Source of the DNA: Pardosa pseudoannulata
Lineage: Eukaryota > Arthropoda > Arachnida > Araneae > Lycosidae
Length of the DNA stretch: 64,000 nt
Reading direction: 5' to 3'
Assembly (NCBI GenBank): GCA_032207245.1
Contig: CM063507.1
Location: forward strand, 90,426,305-90,490,304
The position numbers were made by a program, and so were the translations under genes. Position 1 is the stretch's first letter. The number at the start of each line of letters is the position of its first letter. The notes beneath the pieces are model-generated. The model saw only the letters and a list, made by a program, of their open reading frames with translations. It ran no database searches and had not been told where the DNA came from. This document shows, piece by piece, positions 13,896 through 25,535 of this stretch.

Positions 13896-14595
13896 GTTGA
13901 CATGACGAAAGACATGGTCGAACAAAACTCAGTTGACGATGCTGTATATATGATCACAAATATCATCATTTCTGCTGCTGACATCTGCATTCCTAAATCT
14001 TCTAGGCGTCCACGCAAACAAACTAAACCATGGTGGAACCAAACTTGTATAAATGCTCATAAAGAAAAGCTGAAAGCCTTTAACATCTTCAGACGATACC
14101 CTACCACTGAAAATCTGACTAAGTACAAGAAATGCAAAGCTATTTTCCGGCGTACTCTCAGACAAAGCCAGAGAGATTCTTGAGAAAAGTTTGTTAATAG
14201 TATTTCACCGTCTACTTCCAGTAAAACTCTTTGGTCCAAAGTAAAACATTGTTCTGGGTTTTATCCAAATAATCAGATACCTATTTTGCACTACAATAAC
14301 AATATAATATCTTCTACAATAAATATATATCAAACACAATTGCTGCTTCCCTTGCTAGAATTTGCTAGCACCAACTATCATTCTTCATTTACAAAGGAAA
14401 AAATTACTTTAGAGAAAAATAAAATTAATTTTAGTAACCATTCCAGTTTTTCTTATAACTCTGATTTTACGTTTTTGAGTTGAAAAATGCCTTGCATGAA
14501 ACCCACAAAACTTCACTTGGTCCTGATAATATTTCATATTCAATGATCAAAAACCTTTCCTTGCACTCTTTATCACACCTGCTTATATTATAGAA
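13896..14595 (+). pseudogene. Captured Jockey ORF2 fragment, first part
   Basis: Encodes the linker between endonuclease and reverse transcriptase of the LINE seen intact at 60956: MTKDMVEQNSVDDAVY, then KQTKPWWNQTC, RRYPTTENLTKYKKCKA, and GPDNISYSMIKNLS. There is a TGA at about 14181 and a frame change near 14325-14340. Continuity is lost only because the Helitron at 14596 splits the reading frame; it resumes at 17974 with RIWQEHTF-type sequence. Confidence 0.85.
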
Positions 14596-17500
14596 CTAGC
14601 TGCTTCGCACCCAGCCTTCGGTCTGGGTTTTTAAAATATTTCGATGAAAGATTTAGAATCACTCTTAAAGATAATAAGACGTATTGATAGAAATGTTGAA
14701 TAAATCTCGTATGTTTCAGATTGCTCACGATTATAACAGTTTATTAATAGCCGAATGTCCAGTAAGTGCACTGTGCTGCCCGTGAGCCTCTGCATAATAA
14801 TTCCCAATTCCACGACTTTTTTTATTGTAAGAGTCAAATTTCAAAATACTGTGGAGAGTAATATATATGCACTGTTCTGAATGGCATAATTCATTTCCGA
14901 GATTGGATGTCTTTTAGTACTAATGTTTTTCATACATAAAAATTGAATTTTAAACAACAAAACCTATCACGAAAACTTTTTTTTTAATGGTAATTGTGAA
15001 ATAAAAACAAATTTGACAGAACATGGCGAATTTGTAATTATTGAAAATAAAAATCACGACAAGATATAACAGAAAAAATACTAACTTTTAAAAAAAATTG
15101 AAAAATTAAAATAAAGATTTACATATTTTGAGGAAATAAAAAATTTAGCTATTAAAAATAAGATGATTTTGATACTGGGATATTTCAAAGAGAAAAAGTT
15201 ATTGCGTATGACAAATAGTTGTAACTATAGACAATAAATGGCACCACGCATTACATATTTTAATTAATATATTTTTAATTGAATCTAATTCCGATATTTT
15301 AATGGTGGAAAGAGTATAAGTATTCAGCGGATTTTGTGAAGTAATGCATCCAAATGTATTTTTGTTTATAAATGCATTTATTTACACTCGAATTTTAATG
15401 GTATATATATACAAATATGTTATAAAGAAATATATCTAAAGTAAGGTCTTGAAAAATTCAAGAATATAATAAATCACAAACAGAAATTCCAAAATGTGCC
15501 GCAGTTCAAATTTTCCAAACAAACAACGCTTTGGCAGGATAGGCGATAGTTGTTCTACATTAATGTCAATTCTATTACCAAATATCTGGAGAATACGAAG
15601 AAAACAATGAATATATGGTCATTGTTTTTCACGCCAAATCAGCAGTTAAAATGACTGTACTACATAATTAAAACGGCGTTTTTGTTGGTTTTAAAATAAT
15701 ATATTTCGAACTAATTAGAATATCCGACCGCGCTTGACCGAAATGGCTAACTTTTAATTCTACCAAGCCTAATTATGAATAGATGTTAGTGCCGTCTCAA
15801 AATTGGATAATAAAAATGGTGCAATTGAATTGGCAATGAAAGAAAAATACCAAATATTGATAACATGAACTAAGCACATAAGGTCAAAAGCAGAGAACCG
15901 TTATATTACCTGAAAGCCTTATCATAAGAATAAAGTTACATAAAGGATTTCAATTTTTATAACACGAAATATATACCGAAAGTCGCCAAGCTTATTTAAG
16001 AATAGGTGAAGTACAGAGTGACGTCTTAAAATTGGATAAATAAAAATGGCGCAATTGAATTTGAAATGAGAGAAATTTACCAAATTAATATTGATGAAAC
16101 AAAATAAGTATCTAAGACTAAAACACAGAAAACAATTATATTATTTGAAATCACATTTTAAACTTTAATCAAAAGTGGCTACAATATCTCAATATTTCAT
16201 AGTTGCCATTTCTAAAATGAAAATTTATTTGTTCCCTGTATATCACTTGCCAATATTTTTTATCTCTAGTGTAGTTGAGTTTTAGATAAAAAAAACCTAT
16301 GATAGTTTTTATTTAATAAATGGCAACTGCGAATTGAAAACAAATTTGATAGAACATCGCAAGTTTTTAATTACTGAAAATAAAAATCTCGCCAAGCAAA
16401 TTAAATAGAAAAAAGAAGTGATTTCCTAAACAAAAATGAGTTTATCTTTTATCATATAAGAAAATAGTCTTATATGCATATATGCCATCATATATTTATA
16501 TACTTACACTGGAATTTAAATAGCGTAGATACGTTTTTGTGTTTCCCGAATACCAAATATCTGGAGATAATAATGCCAACAATGAATAACACTGCTATAT
16601 TTAGACGCCAACTCGACAATGGACAGCTCGTGTCTCAAAATTAAACTGCCATTTTGTTCGGTTTTTCGTCAGTATCTTTCGAACTAATAGAAATATCGGA
16701 ACGCGAACGCGCGAAATGACATCCTTGGATCGTTTGACGTCTTTTGGTTCCTTTGGCGCCCGTCTGCGTCCAGCGGTTCGCAAGGAGATAGACGCACATA
16801 CAAACATACACACATACATACATAGTCACAGTCAGATTTTTATCTCGAAATTCAAGATGTATTAATACGGAATATGTTCATTTGGCGGTATCAAGTATTT
16901 CTGTCCAAAGTTAGTTACTCTATGACTTATCGAGTAGATTTGTATAAAAAAACATAAAAATGAAAACTGTTCTTAATATCAATAAATAAAAATAACAAAA
17001 TATATGTTTTCATACTAACGATTAGATCTGCATCAAATTTGTGTCTTATATTAAAGTTGCTGAAACTTTTTTCTTATGGTAAAATATAAGTTTAACCCTA
17101 AATTACATTACTGTATTACTACTGTACGTTGATTAGCAACGTTAATATACCCTGCCATATTACATGGTAGAATAGAAAGCAGAGATTTTGACAGCAACAG
17201 TGCTAATTTTGTTGGTAGTAATAAATGTTTTCCAAAATTAAGGACATTTATGACAAACCACATAGTTTTGTATGAAACAGAAATCACATTCATATGAATA
17301 TGAAGATAACTATATAAAATGATAGGTTTTTATTTACCCATGAGAGTCACTGAAATTTGTACTTTTTGTTGTTAAAATATTGTTGATAAACATTTCATTG
17401 TAACGTAAAAATTAACTAAGAATTAAAATAAGTTCTCATATAAAAAAAATACTACAATTTGCGCCCATAGAAATGAAAGTTAATCACTTTATATCTCAAT

Positions 17501-17973
17501 TTCCAGATCAAATCGAATTGATACTAAGCAGACTATGTTTAAGTAATATAAAATAAGAAATGAATAAATCAGATATTTAAATGTAATGACGTCTTAATGA
17601 TAGAAAAATATCATTTTCACCTATCAATTATGTGATAAATTGAAAATTTTAATCTTCTGCTTTTAACCGAGGAAAACTGCGTTTAAAACAATTACTTGGG
17701 ATGACGTCACATTGCTAGAAATTTTGTTCTTTCACTTAGTTTTATGCGATATAAATTAAAAAATTAATCGTTTGGGTTTAACCGGGGTAATAATGACATG
17801 AAACGCTCAAAAAAGGCGGAAGGAATGGATTTCGAACGTTAAAAATTTACAAAAACCTTCCCAGGGATATACCTAAATATTTCCCAAATTTTCACGGCGA
17901 TTGAATGCATAGTTTTTGAGTCTATAGAGAACATACAGACAGACAGACACAAATTCATTTATATATAGATAGA
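14596..17973 (-). mobile_element. Non-autonomous Helitron, 3.4 kb
   Basis: On the minus strand it starts TCTATCTATATATAAATG and ends GCAGCTAG. A hairpin (ACCCAG...CTGGGT, about 14609-14628) lies some 9 nt before the CTAG. It sits between A and T, and removing it regenerates the uninterrupted LINE-fragment sequence found in copy 2 (43603-43625), with no target duplication. Inside are diverged direct repeats (14955-15070 with 16290-16410; 15783-15845 with 16021-16083) and a block at 17570-17850 shared with the smaller Helitrons. No Rep/helicase ORF was found; the 60-72-codon frames near 16600-16830 are not recognised. Confidence 0.8.
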
Positions 17974-18258
17974 TAGAATCTGGCAAGAACACACGTTTCT
18001 TACTTCTTGGAAAATGGCGACGGTCATACCTATTCTCAAACCTGATAACGACCCCAAGAATCCTCTGAGCTATCGTCCCATTGCACTGACTAACTGTTTA
18101 TGCAAATTATTTGAAAAAATGATCAAAAGAAGGCTGACCCACTACCTGGAAAGTAAAAATGTATTTCTAATTTTCAAAGTGGCTTTCGACGTAGTACGTG
18201 TACGATTGATAATGTTGTTCTTTTTGAAACTAGAATTCGTAATACTTTTGCAAAACGT
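17974..18258 (+). pseudogene. Captured Jockey ORF2 fragment, second part
   Basis: Continues the reverse transcriptase: TVIPILKPDNDP, SYRPIALTNCLCKLFEKM, then a shifted remnant of the SGFRRG region. It ends at codons for AKRNHLV, after which sequence homology to the LINE stops and the A/T zone begins. The catalytic motif A region (DIEKAYDRTW in the intact element) is absent. Confidence 0.85.
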
Positions 18259-18735
18259 AATCATTTAGTTTTTAAATTTTTTTAAAAATTTGCTTTTTAA
18301 ATTTTTATAAAAAAATTTTTTTTTTTTAAATTTTTTTTAATTAAAAAAAATTTTTTTTTGATTGAAACAATTTTTTTAATTCAAATTTTTTTTTAATTAA
18401 TTTTTTTTTATTTTTTTTTGTAAATTTTAATTTTATTAACTTAAAAAAATTTTTTAATAAAAAAAATTTATTTTTATTATTTTAATATTATTTTATTTTA
18501 TAATTTTAAAAAATTAAAATTAAAAAAAAATGTTAATTTTTCGTAAATTTTTTTTAAATTTAATTTTTTTTTATAAATTTAAATATTTTAAAAAAATTTA
18601 AATACTTTTCTTAATTTTTTAAAATTCTTTAAATTAAAAATTTTAATTTTTTTTAATAAATTTAAAGATAACATTTAAAAAATTTTAATAATTTAAAAAA
18701 AAAAAATGGTTTTTAAAAATAAAATTTTTTTGCTG
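18259..18735. repeat. A/T-only zone of the chimeric repeat, copy 1
   Basis: Almost every base is A or T, arranged as alternating homopolymer runs of 3-10. Equivalent zones follow the same LINE codon in copy 2 (43905-44440) and, inverted, in copy 3 (57360-57940). The zones are similar in style but do not align base for base over their whole length. Confidence 0.85.
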
Positions 18736-19107
18736 GGAATAATCTATAAGAAATAACACATATTATATTGAATTTGAATATATATTTATGTATGCATATT
18801 TTCCTTTATTCTGTGAAGTTTTAAAAGATTTAAGAATATAAAGAGACAGATATAGAATAAATCGGACTTTTTCTAAGTTATGTAGTGTCGACGGAGGAAC
18901 AAGAGTAAATGCTAAATTTTATGGACTTTTCTTATTCATTTTTCTTACATTTTTGTATTTTCTGTTATTTTTGAGGGTAAGTAAAAACTTAAAACTAGTT
19001 CTAGATCCGTGTTACATAAGATGTTCATCTTGTTGACCATTGTCAACATTTGTACACCGTTCTAAACTATCAAACTTTCTGAGTTTGAGTCAAAATATAA
19101 TAGCGTA

Positions 19108-19176
19108 GAATGCTAGCAGAATAGGTAGGGCACTGCTCTTCGAAATTGGAATTCGTGGGCTTGAATCCCACTGATG
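19108..19176 (+). repeat. tRNA-like segment within the chimeric repeat
   Basis: Contains gctagcagaataggtagggc and a B-box-like gggcttgaatccc with tRNA-like spacing, resembling the promoter of a tRNA-derived SINE. It is present in all three copies of the chimeric repeat (48613-48680 + and about 56900-56972 -). I do not call a functional tRNA: no clean acceptor stem closes it. Confidence 0.5.
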
Positions 19177-19750
19177 GAACGATTCCATTGATGATTTATT
19201 TGTATTTCTTTAAAAACTATAGTTCTCAAGTTCTAAATTAAGTTCATCGTGACAGCAGTAAGATTCTAAGAAAATGTGGTACTATTTAGAATATACTTTT
19301 TTAATTATCACTTCCTGGATCAGAGGTATTAGCTAAAAAAACTATTAATATATTGAAGATTTAACAAATGATTAATACTCGCAGTCGATTCAAGTATGAA
19401 ATACGTGGTTTAAAAAATATGGTACCCTTTTGAAGGTTTTTAATATATATTTAGTGTTACAGTAAACATATTGTTTTTATACTTTAGAATACAACTGAAG
19501 AAAAAACTAGTTAAAAACCAAAACCTTTTAAGTTGTGCAATGTAAGTTCATTTCCCACTCTGGATGGGGGTGGGTATATTTTCTAGGTGGCACTTAAACT
19601 TGAAAATTGAACTAAAATCGTTTATTTTTTATTAAATTGCCGAGGAAAAAATGTCCGAAAAACCTGTTTTTATTAAAATGAGAGATACTTGATTTTTGAA
19701 AATTCTTCCAATGGGTTGGGGGGTAACAGGAAAAAACACCCATTTTAGAT

Positions 19751-19936
19751 TTGGTTTGGTTTGGTTTGGAGCGCTACGGTCTACTGTTTTGCACACGAGG
19801 GCTAATGAGACCGGGACCTACAATTTAAAGCCGATTCCGAACGGCTACAAACATCCATGCCAGCAGCGGGATTCGAACCCGCGAACTCCGGTTCCGAAGA
19901 GCAGCGCTCTACCATTCGGCCATCGTTCTGCAAACA
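19751..19936 (-). mobile_element. tRNA-derived SINE, copy 1
   Basis: On the minus strand an A-box-like ggccgaatggt and a B box (gggttcgaatccc, inverse at about 19867-19879) are followed by a body and a CCAAA-repeat tail (tttggtttggtttgg on +). The flanks share AGATTT, a likely short target duplication. Copies of the same family are at 33699-33861, 37498-37667 and 41287-41470. Confidence 0.8.
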
Positions 19937-20042
19937 CCAGATTTTAACCTATTTTGATTTCAAAGTTTTGTCTTCGTAAATGGATTTAAACTTGAAAATT
20001 GGACTGAAATCTTTGATTTTATTAAATTACCGAGAAAAAAAC

Positions 20043-22335
20043 TAAGTTATTTCTTGCTCCCAACCCAGCCGAAGCCATACGGAAAAGATGACTAATCGCC
20101 GAAATAACAATCTAACCCAATACCTAATAAAAACAACATACCTAACCAAATTTAGAATGACGACCGAAGCTCGATCTACCGAAACATCCTTTTACATAGG
20201 AGCCATCAGCTCTTTATTACAATCAAATTAATACATACAAAGTTTAAGTAACAATTTAACAAACATAGATAACAAAATTATACATCAATGGAAATATTAA
20301 AGTAAAAGTACATAATGGCAAGAAGTCCAACAATGGACATCCGAGAAATCCCCTATATAATAATAGCCTAAGGTGTCTGTCGGCAAATTTTTGAAGCGGT
20401 TGTACCTGGAATGGATTCCTCGGCTAAGGGCAGGCGATTAAATTTATCAATTTATTCACGTAATAAATAGGTAAAAATAACATTTTTTTTCTAGCATTAT
20501 GACGTCATTCCTTTAACCATCTCATATAATCATTTCTTGTTTTAAATTATTTAAATATCGCGTGCATTATTTTCATACGTTTTATCGCTGAACTTACATA
20601 TTAAGCAAATAATTTTCTTTTATATTTGACTTAAATAATAGATTAAGTATATAAGTGATAATTTTAAATTCAATCATCGATTATTTTTTGTTGTAATGAA
20701 AATTTTATCATCGGTATTAACAATAAATTCTTTTCATATAAGTCGAGGACTACTAAATATCTAACTTTTAATTTATATATATTTGGAAATTAAGAAGTTT
20801 GTTTGTTTGTTATACATAACCACATGGTTTGACTAAATGAATTCCATGTGATTCTAAACTGCATTACAGGATCGGGAGACTCTAGAGGAGTATGACGATA
20901 AATAAACTATTGAGAGTGAACCAGATAATTCTCAGCCAAAAAACAAACCATTTTATTACCTGCCTCATTGGGTACTTAACAGTTCTGGAATATTAAAAAT
21001 TTTACTGATCCCGTCATATGATGGGCTATATGCTAGTACATAAATATTTTGATAAGAACATTATTAAAGTTTCTTGGAAACCATTGTTTCCTAATATTTT
21101 CAACTTTCTAACATACATAAATTAAATGTTTGAGAGAGCCATCTTGGACTCCACACCAACAGTTAAGACACTTTCCAAATTATCTTGCTTGATGTGCGGG
21201 AATGGCACCATGACCTGTATAAAAATTTGGATAATAAGGAAATTATCTTCAAGTCTGCTGATGCTCACTGTCAGAAAGAAGTCGTATAAATAGCGATCCT
21301 CGTCTTCATTAGTCCATTCTTCTTTCCACTTATGAACCATCTCGTCTAATAATAGAGTCTTGATCTGTTGAGTAGAGTATCCGACCACAGAGTCCACATT
21401 TTCCTTACGAGTAGCTTCTTTAGCCAAGCCATCAACAAATTCATTATATTCTTCTCCGACTTGTGCTTGCACCCAAAATTCAAATCAATGACGTGATTAC
21501 TACTCCTCAACTTCATAATCAACGAATGGCTACTTTTCCCAATAACCGCATATAATGCTGAAAGTGAATCCGTTCTCTTTAAGATCATTCGCCCGAATAA
21601 AGTCAATGGCTTTGCAGAGAGCTAGAACTTCACACTTATAAACAGTGCCTCTATCACTTACTCTATATTGTCTGCCTTATGAACTATACAATGATCAATT
21701 ACTGCAATCAAGGCAAAGGTGTCCTTATCAATTATTTTTGATCCATCAGTGTTGATCATTATACTTTTATTACTATGGTCCTTTAACCACTTCAGAGTAC
21801 TGTAACCTCTCTTCTTCGCCAGCTAGTTTTACTTTAAGGAATGATATAACGCTGCTCTGAGTAATAATATATTCATATAATTTTGAGCTTCCTCATCACT
21901 TTAATTGTACATCCTTCCTAATGTCCCTATGGGACGTTATCTTAGTAAGTTCTTCATGAACCTTTTGAGCCTTTTTAATAAATTCGTCAATTTTACTGTC
22001 TTCTTCACGGAGAAGACTTAGAGAACCATGCTCGATATACTCTTTGGTTCCCGGTGAACCCATGATCTGTTTTTCCATCTGGTCGGAAGATACTCTAGAA
22101 TCTCTTTTCTCCATCTTCGGAGCCAAATAAGCCGCACCTTATTCTTTGTACCGCTCACTGCAAGGTACGTTCCCAGCCAGGACCACTTGGAGGTGGGCTG
22201 GCAGCCAAGACTTAACAAAACGTTTATTGATATATAACCGCTTAGAGTCGATGATAGACTCTGGGCCTTTGTCACCGACTTCAACACAGTGAAATAAACA
22301 ATCTCCATTTGGCTGCCTGGCCTGTGAAGATTGTA
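20043..22335 (-). pseudogene. R1/I-like LINE fragment: RNase H and C-terminal zinc knuckle
   Basis: Reading the minus strand from 22335, two open stretches (22308-22018 and 22126-21896) of uncertain identity precede an RNase H domain. That domain has NTDGSK near 21756, KCEVLALCKAIDF near 21630, and VQAQVGEEYNEFVDGLAKEAT near 21470-21410. A Cys/His-rich end (CLNCWCG...H) lies near 21130-21170. Frameshifts and stops separate the pieces. The copy is 5'-truncated, as is usual for LINEs, and is itself split by a Helitron at 20349-21036. RNase H would degrade the RNA strand during target-primed reverse transcription. Confidence 0.7.
20349..21036 (+). mobile_element. Non-autonomous Helitron, short copy
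   Basis: Starts TCCCCTATATAA after an A and ends TATATGCTAG before a T, with a hairpin (CCCGTC...GATGGG) at about 21011-21025. It is the same family as 1410-2598 in opposite orientation, with internal sequence missing. It lies inside the LINE fragment. Confidence 0.8.
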
Positions 22336-22670
22336 AAAAACTGTAAGATAAACCTGTTTTTATTAAATGCCAGATACTTCATTTTTGAAGATTCTCCAAT
22401 GGAGGATAGCAGGAAAAAATCCTCATTTTAAACCTATTTTGAGGTCTTAAAATTTTGTCTTCGTAAATGGCTTTTAAACTTGAAAATCGGACTAAAATCG
22501 TTTATTTTAATAAAGTACCGTGAAAACAGTGTTCGAAAAACCTGTTTTTATTAAAATGCGAGATAACTCATTTTTGAAGATTCTTCCACTTTTGGGTTGC
22601 AGGAAAAGAAAACCCCATTTTAACCTATTTTGAGGTCTGAAAATTTTGTCTTCGTAAATGGGGGTCGAGC

Positions 22671-23648
22671 CTCATGCGAGACATTTTTTCGGCGGTGATA
22701 CTAGTGCTATTTTTGAGATTTTTGTAGTTTTCCAGTTCGGTTCTTTCTCTGGGATTTTGAGCTCATTTAGCATGTGGCATGAGGAAGACGTCGATGCTGC
22801 TGCCTCTACGAGGCGGTACCCATAAGTAGACCCGATCGGTCGACGCTAAAACGGCAAGGTGCAAATAGAGATTTTTCGGCTTCTCTTCCCTGGACCCCTC
22901 GTAGGATAAGGTGAAAAGTGCTGGTTTGGAGGCACAAGCCTCCTTTTCCCATACCGTTTGCTAGGGATAACGTGCTGTTAATAAAGGAATTGGATCCACG
23001 GCGTCAAGCTTCCCTTAGCGTTAGCGGCAGGTAATAATTGAATGAGTACCTGACCGACACCAGTGAGGTTTTGCCTTAATTTTTTGACATCCTTAGGGTT
23101 TTAGGCACTTTGTACGGAGGGAACACCAGGGTTCCTTTCCTTTAATTATTTAAATACAATTACAATATCCGTTGGGTTGAACTCTTCGGAGTTATTTTTT
23201 TTAATTCATTAAGATGAACTCAAGTTCAGTAGTTTTTTTTTTTTTTTTTTTTTGGGGGGGGGAACCTTTTGAGTTCCTCTTAAAGTTGATTGTGTTTACG
23301 AGTTGTATTGTTCAGTGTTAGGCTTCATTCATCACTTTAATTCGTCATTAAAGCATCATTACTTTTGGAACTTAACTTTTTCCGTATTAATTAACTTATT
23401 TTAGCCGTAAATTTAACTTAGTATCTTTACCCTATCATCAGTTTTGCGGGTTTAGTTTAACTTTCGTAAAGGCATTCATTGCTCCCGCCTTGTCCTTATT
23501 GTTTGAGCGTTTTTGGTGTCAAAGTCGAGGTGCTTTTGATAGGTCATCAATTTTTGGAGTTAAGCCCCCCCCCTCGCATAGTTGTTACTTATCCGGGGTT
23601 AATCCCAAATAATTAATCTTTAACTTAAATCATTTTCATCTTCATTAA
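22671..23648 (+). other. Presumed 5' leader of an R1/I-like LINE
   Basis: Less AT-rich than its surroundings, with no open frame of note, and directly upstream of the ORF1 remnant. It includes a T-run followed by a G-run at about 23230-23262. Assignment rests on position only. Confidence 0.4.
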
Positions 23649-24600
23649 ATGTCTTCATCAATATCGCCACCTAACATGGAGTTTAATTTAACTGATCATC
23701 CCATATAAAAATCTTTATTTGAAAGCAGGAAGGACATAGAATTAATCATCGGTTCATCAAGTAAACATAGTAAGGATAAGGGTCCACCTTGACTCATTAA
23801 CTGAAGTTATAACCAAATTGTTGGTAGCTAATTCAGAACTTAAATTGGAGAATTTAAATGTAAAGATTAATTCCACTAATGCGATCAAGGTGAAACCGGT
23901 TGCTTCTTACGCTAGTGCTGTTTTGGGAAAACTCTCCAATCCTCGCAATGAACATGTTGAAATTTTGAGCAAGACTGAATCGTGTCCCAGTCAGGTGACT
24001 TTGTGGTGGAGGTTAACTCTGCAGATGGACTTATATCTTTAAAATCAGAATAGACAAAAATCCCGACCTAAAACACAATATAGAAATAAGGGCACCTAAG
24101 AAATCAGATCCGAAAATCATTTTATTTAACGTTAACAAACAGATTGCTGTAGACGAGATATGGACTTCTCTTCAGGAACAGAACAGTGTCACTGATACGG
24201 TTGTCATAATAGGGTTAATTCGAGGGTAAATCAGGAATAAATTATATAATAGAGTTAGATCCGGCCACTTTCAATATCTTCAGTTCTTTAGATAAGTTAA
24301 GTATTAATTGGGAAAGATATTATGTTAAAGAATATATTAAACCCAGACAGTGTTACAAATGTCTTAAGTTTCGGTCACACCTCTAAATTTTGTAATTGTG
24401 ATAAAATTTTTTGCTATAAGTGCCTCATGGAAGGTCACCAGGGTAAGGATTGAAAATCCAGTCGTCTTTGTTGTGTTACCTGTATGTCATTAAATGATAG
24501 TTATAGCTCAAAAAAGGACCTTTTAAAGACAAATCACGTGTCCGTCATATCAAAAAGAAATAGATCGATCAAAACTTTTATTAATTATGTCTTTTTTGTT
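23649..24600 (+). pseudogene. R1/I-like LINE ORF1 (gag-like) remnant
   Basis: A start codon at 23649 is followed by an early TAA. The middle (23818-24042) is open with SYASAVLGKL, a segment typical of LINE gag-like ORF1 proteins. The end shows degraded CCHC knuckles: CYKCLKF...C near 24354-24395 and CYKCLMEGHQG near 24413-24448, followed by a TGA. In active elements this protein binds element RNA. Several stops and at least two frameshifts make it non-functional. Confidence 0.65.
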
Positions 24601-25190
24601 TCGTCAGGTTAATATTGGTTGCAGTAGAGTTGCTTCTAATTTACTGTCGGTGGACATCGCTAATTCTTCTCTTTAGTTAGTTTCTGTTCAAGAACCTTAT
24701 GTTCTTAACAATTCTGTTGTGTTCTTTAGCTCACGGCTTAAAGTAGTTGCAGAACACAATGAGTGCCTAGATCTTGCATCTTGGTGGCGAATTCTTCCAT
24801 TAGATTTACCATTATTTATTTAAGTCAGTTAATTGTATTTATGTTGAGAATTTTGATTTATTAGTTATCAATTGTTATATTTCCTCCTAATAACATTGAG
24901 GTTTTTGATTCAATTTTAGTTCAGTTAAGTTCTTTGGTTGTCCCGTGATTGGGTATCGTCCTAATTTGCGGTGACTTTTATTCTAAACACATTTCTTGGG
25001 GTGGTGACCCGACTGATTCTCGTGGATAGATATTACATAATTTCATCATTAATCATAATTTAGTTGTTGCCAATTCGTCTTCTGATCCTCCCACTTTTCC
25101 CTCTAGCTAGAATGACCTTACACTCTGCAACTTTAGTAATTTACATATTTCGTCTTGGTGTATTGCCGATACTATTAATGCTGGTTTTGG
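24601..25190 (+). pseudogene. R1/I-like LINE ORF2 endonuclease remnant
   Basis: Shows VSVQEPYV near 24688, ICGDFYSKHISWGGDP (apurinic-endonuclease GDFN-type motif) near 24964-25011, then NHNLVVANSSSDPPTF. In-frame stops follow SRG and elsewhere. Sequence homology ends near 25190, so reverse transcriptase and everything downstream is missing. Loss of the 3' end is unusual for a LINE and suggests a later deletion. Confidence 0.65.
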
Positions 25191-25417
25191 AATATATTTA
25201 CTAAATTGTTGTTTATTACTTCATATATATAGGCAAACAAAGATGTAGTAAATACACCAGTTGTTCCGATGCAAAATATTGCCAAAAATATAACGCCAAA
25301 AAAATGCCACATTTTTTCCTGGCAACCCTGGTGTATGTGAGAAGTTATAAAGTTGGTAGTAGTACGGAAATTCTTATTGGATTGATTACACTGTTGTATC
25401 AATTGCGCTCTTTGAAA

Positions 25418-25495
25418 ATGTTATCTGTGACAGAGAAATATAAAACTGACACAATAAAAAGATTGTGTCAATATGAGGAGGACGCCAAAACAACT
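25418..25495 (+). other. Possible isolated coding exon
   Basis: A start codon opens 26 codons (MLSVTEKYKTDTIKRLCQYE..., ending AKTT) followed directly by a strong donor (ACT|GTAAGTG) in phase 0. Less AT-biased sequence surrounds it. The next exon would lie across or beyond the assembly gap at 26436. I do not recognise the peptide. This is the only candidate host-gene exon in the window and it is weak. Confidence 0.25.
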
Positions 25496-25535
25496 GTAAG
25501 TGAATTTTATCTATTTATTTTTATTAATATTTAAA

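Larger units (their letters stand above)
12803..19596 (+). repeat. Chimeric LINE-capturing repeat, copy 1
   Basis: Shares its order with 41806-49091 (+) and, partly, 56740-59046 (-). From left to right it has a leader starting tgcctgttgctcgtcgtg, a section full of CAAGTTTGC-type motifs (about 13005-13200), a Jockey ORF2 piece, an A/T-only zone, and a downstream block with a tRNA-like segment ending tctaggtggcactt. Copy 1 is interrupted by a Helitron at 14596-17973. No terminal repeat or target duplication could be fixed, so the transposon class is open. Confidence 0.75.
19597..22670 (+). repeat. Roughly 200-bp tandem-like unit, interrupted by insertions
   Basis: A motif chain (acttgaaaat.gga.taaaatcgttta, cgaaaaacctgtttttatta, attcttcca, cctattttga, gtcttcgtaaatgg) recurs at 19597-19750, 19937-20042, 22336-22460 and 22461-22670. 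A SINE (19751-19936) and a LINE fragment (20043-22335) have split what was probably a short tandem array. No coding content was seen. Confidence 0.7.

Noticed and set aside
16601..16829. Minus-strand frames of 62-72 codons inside the 3.4-kb Helitron
   Set aside because: Short, overlapping in two frames, beginning in an ACAT-type simple repeat; no helicase or Rep motif.
19860..19930. Possible tRNA genes at the B-box sequences (also near 33750, 37545, 41410, 19150)
   Set aside because: Each is embedded in a repeated element with a common tail; acceptor stems do not close and target duplications mark them as SINEs or parts of the chimeric repeat.
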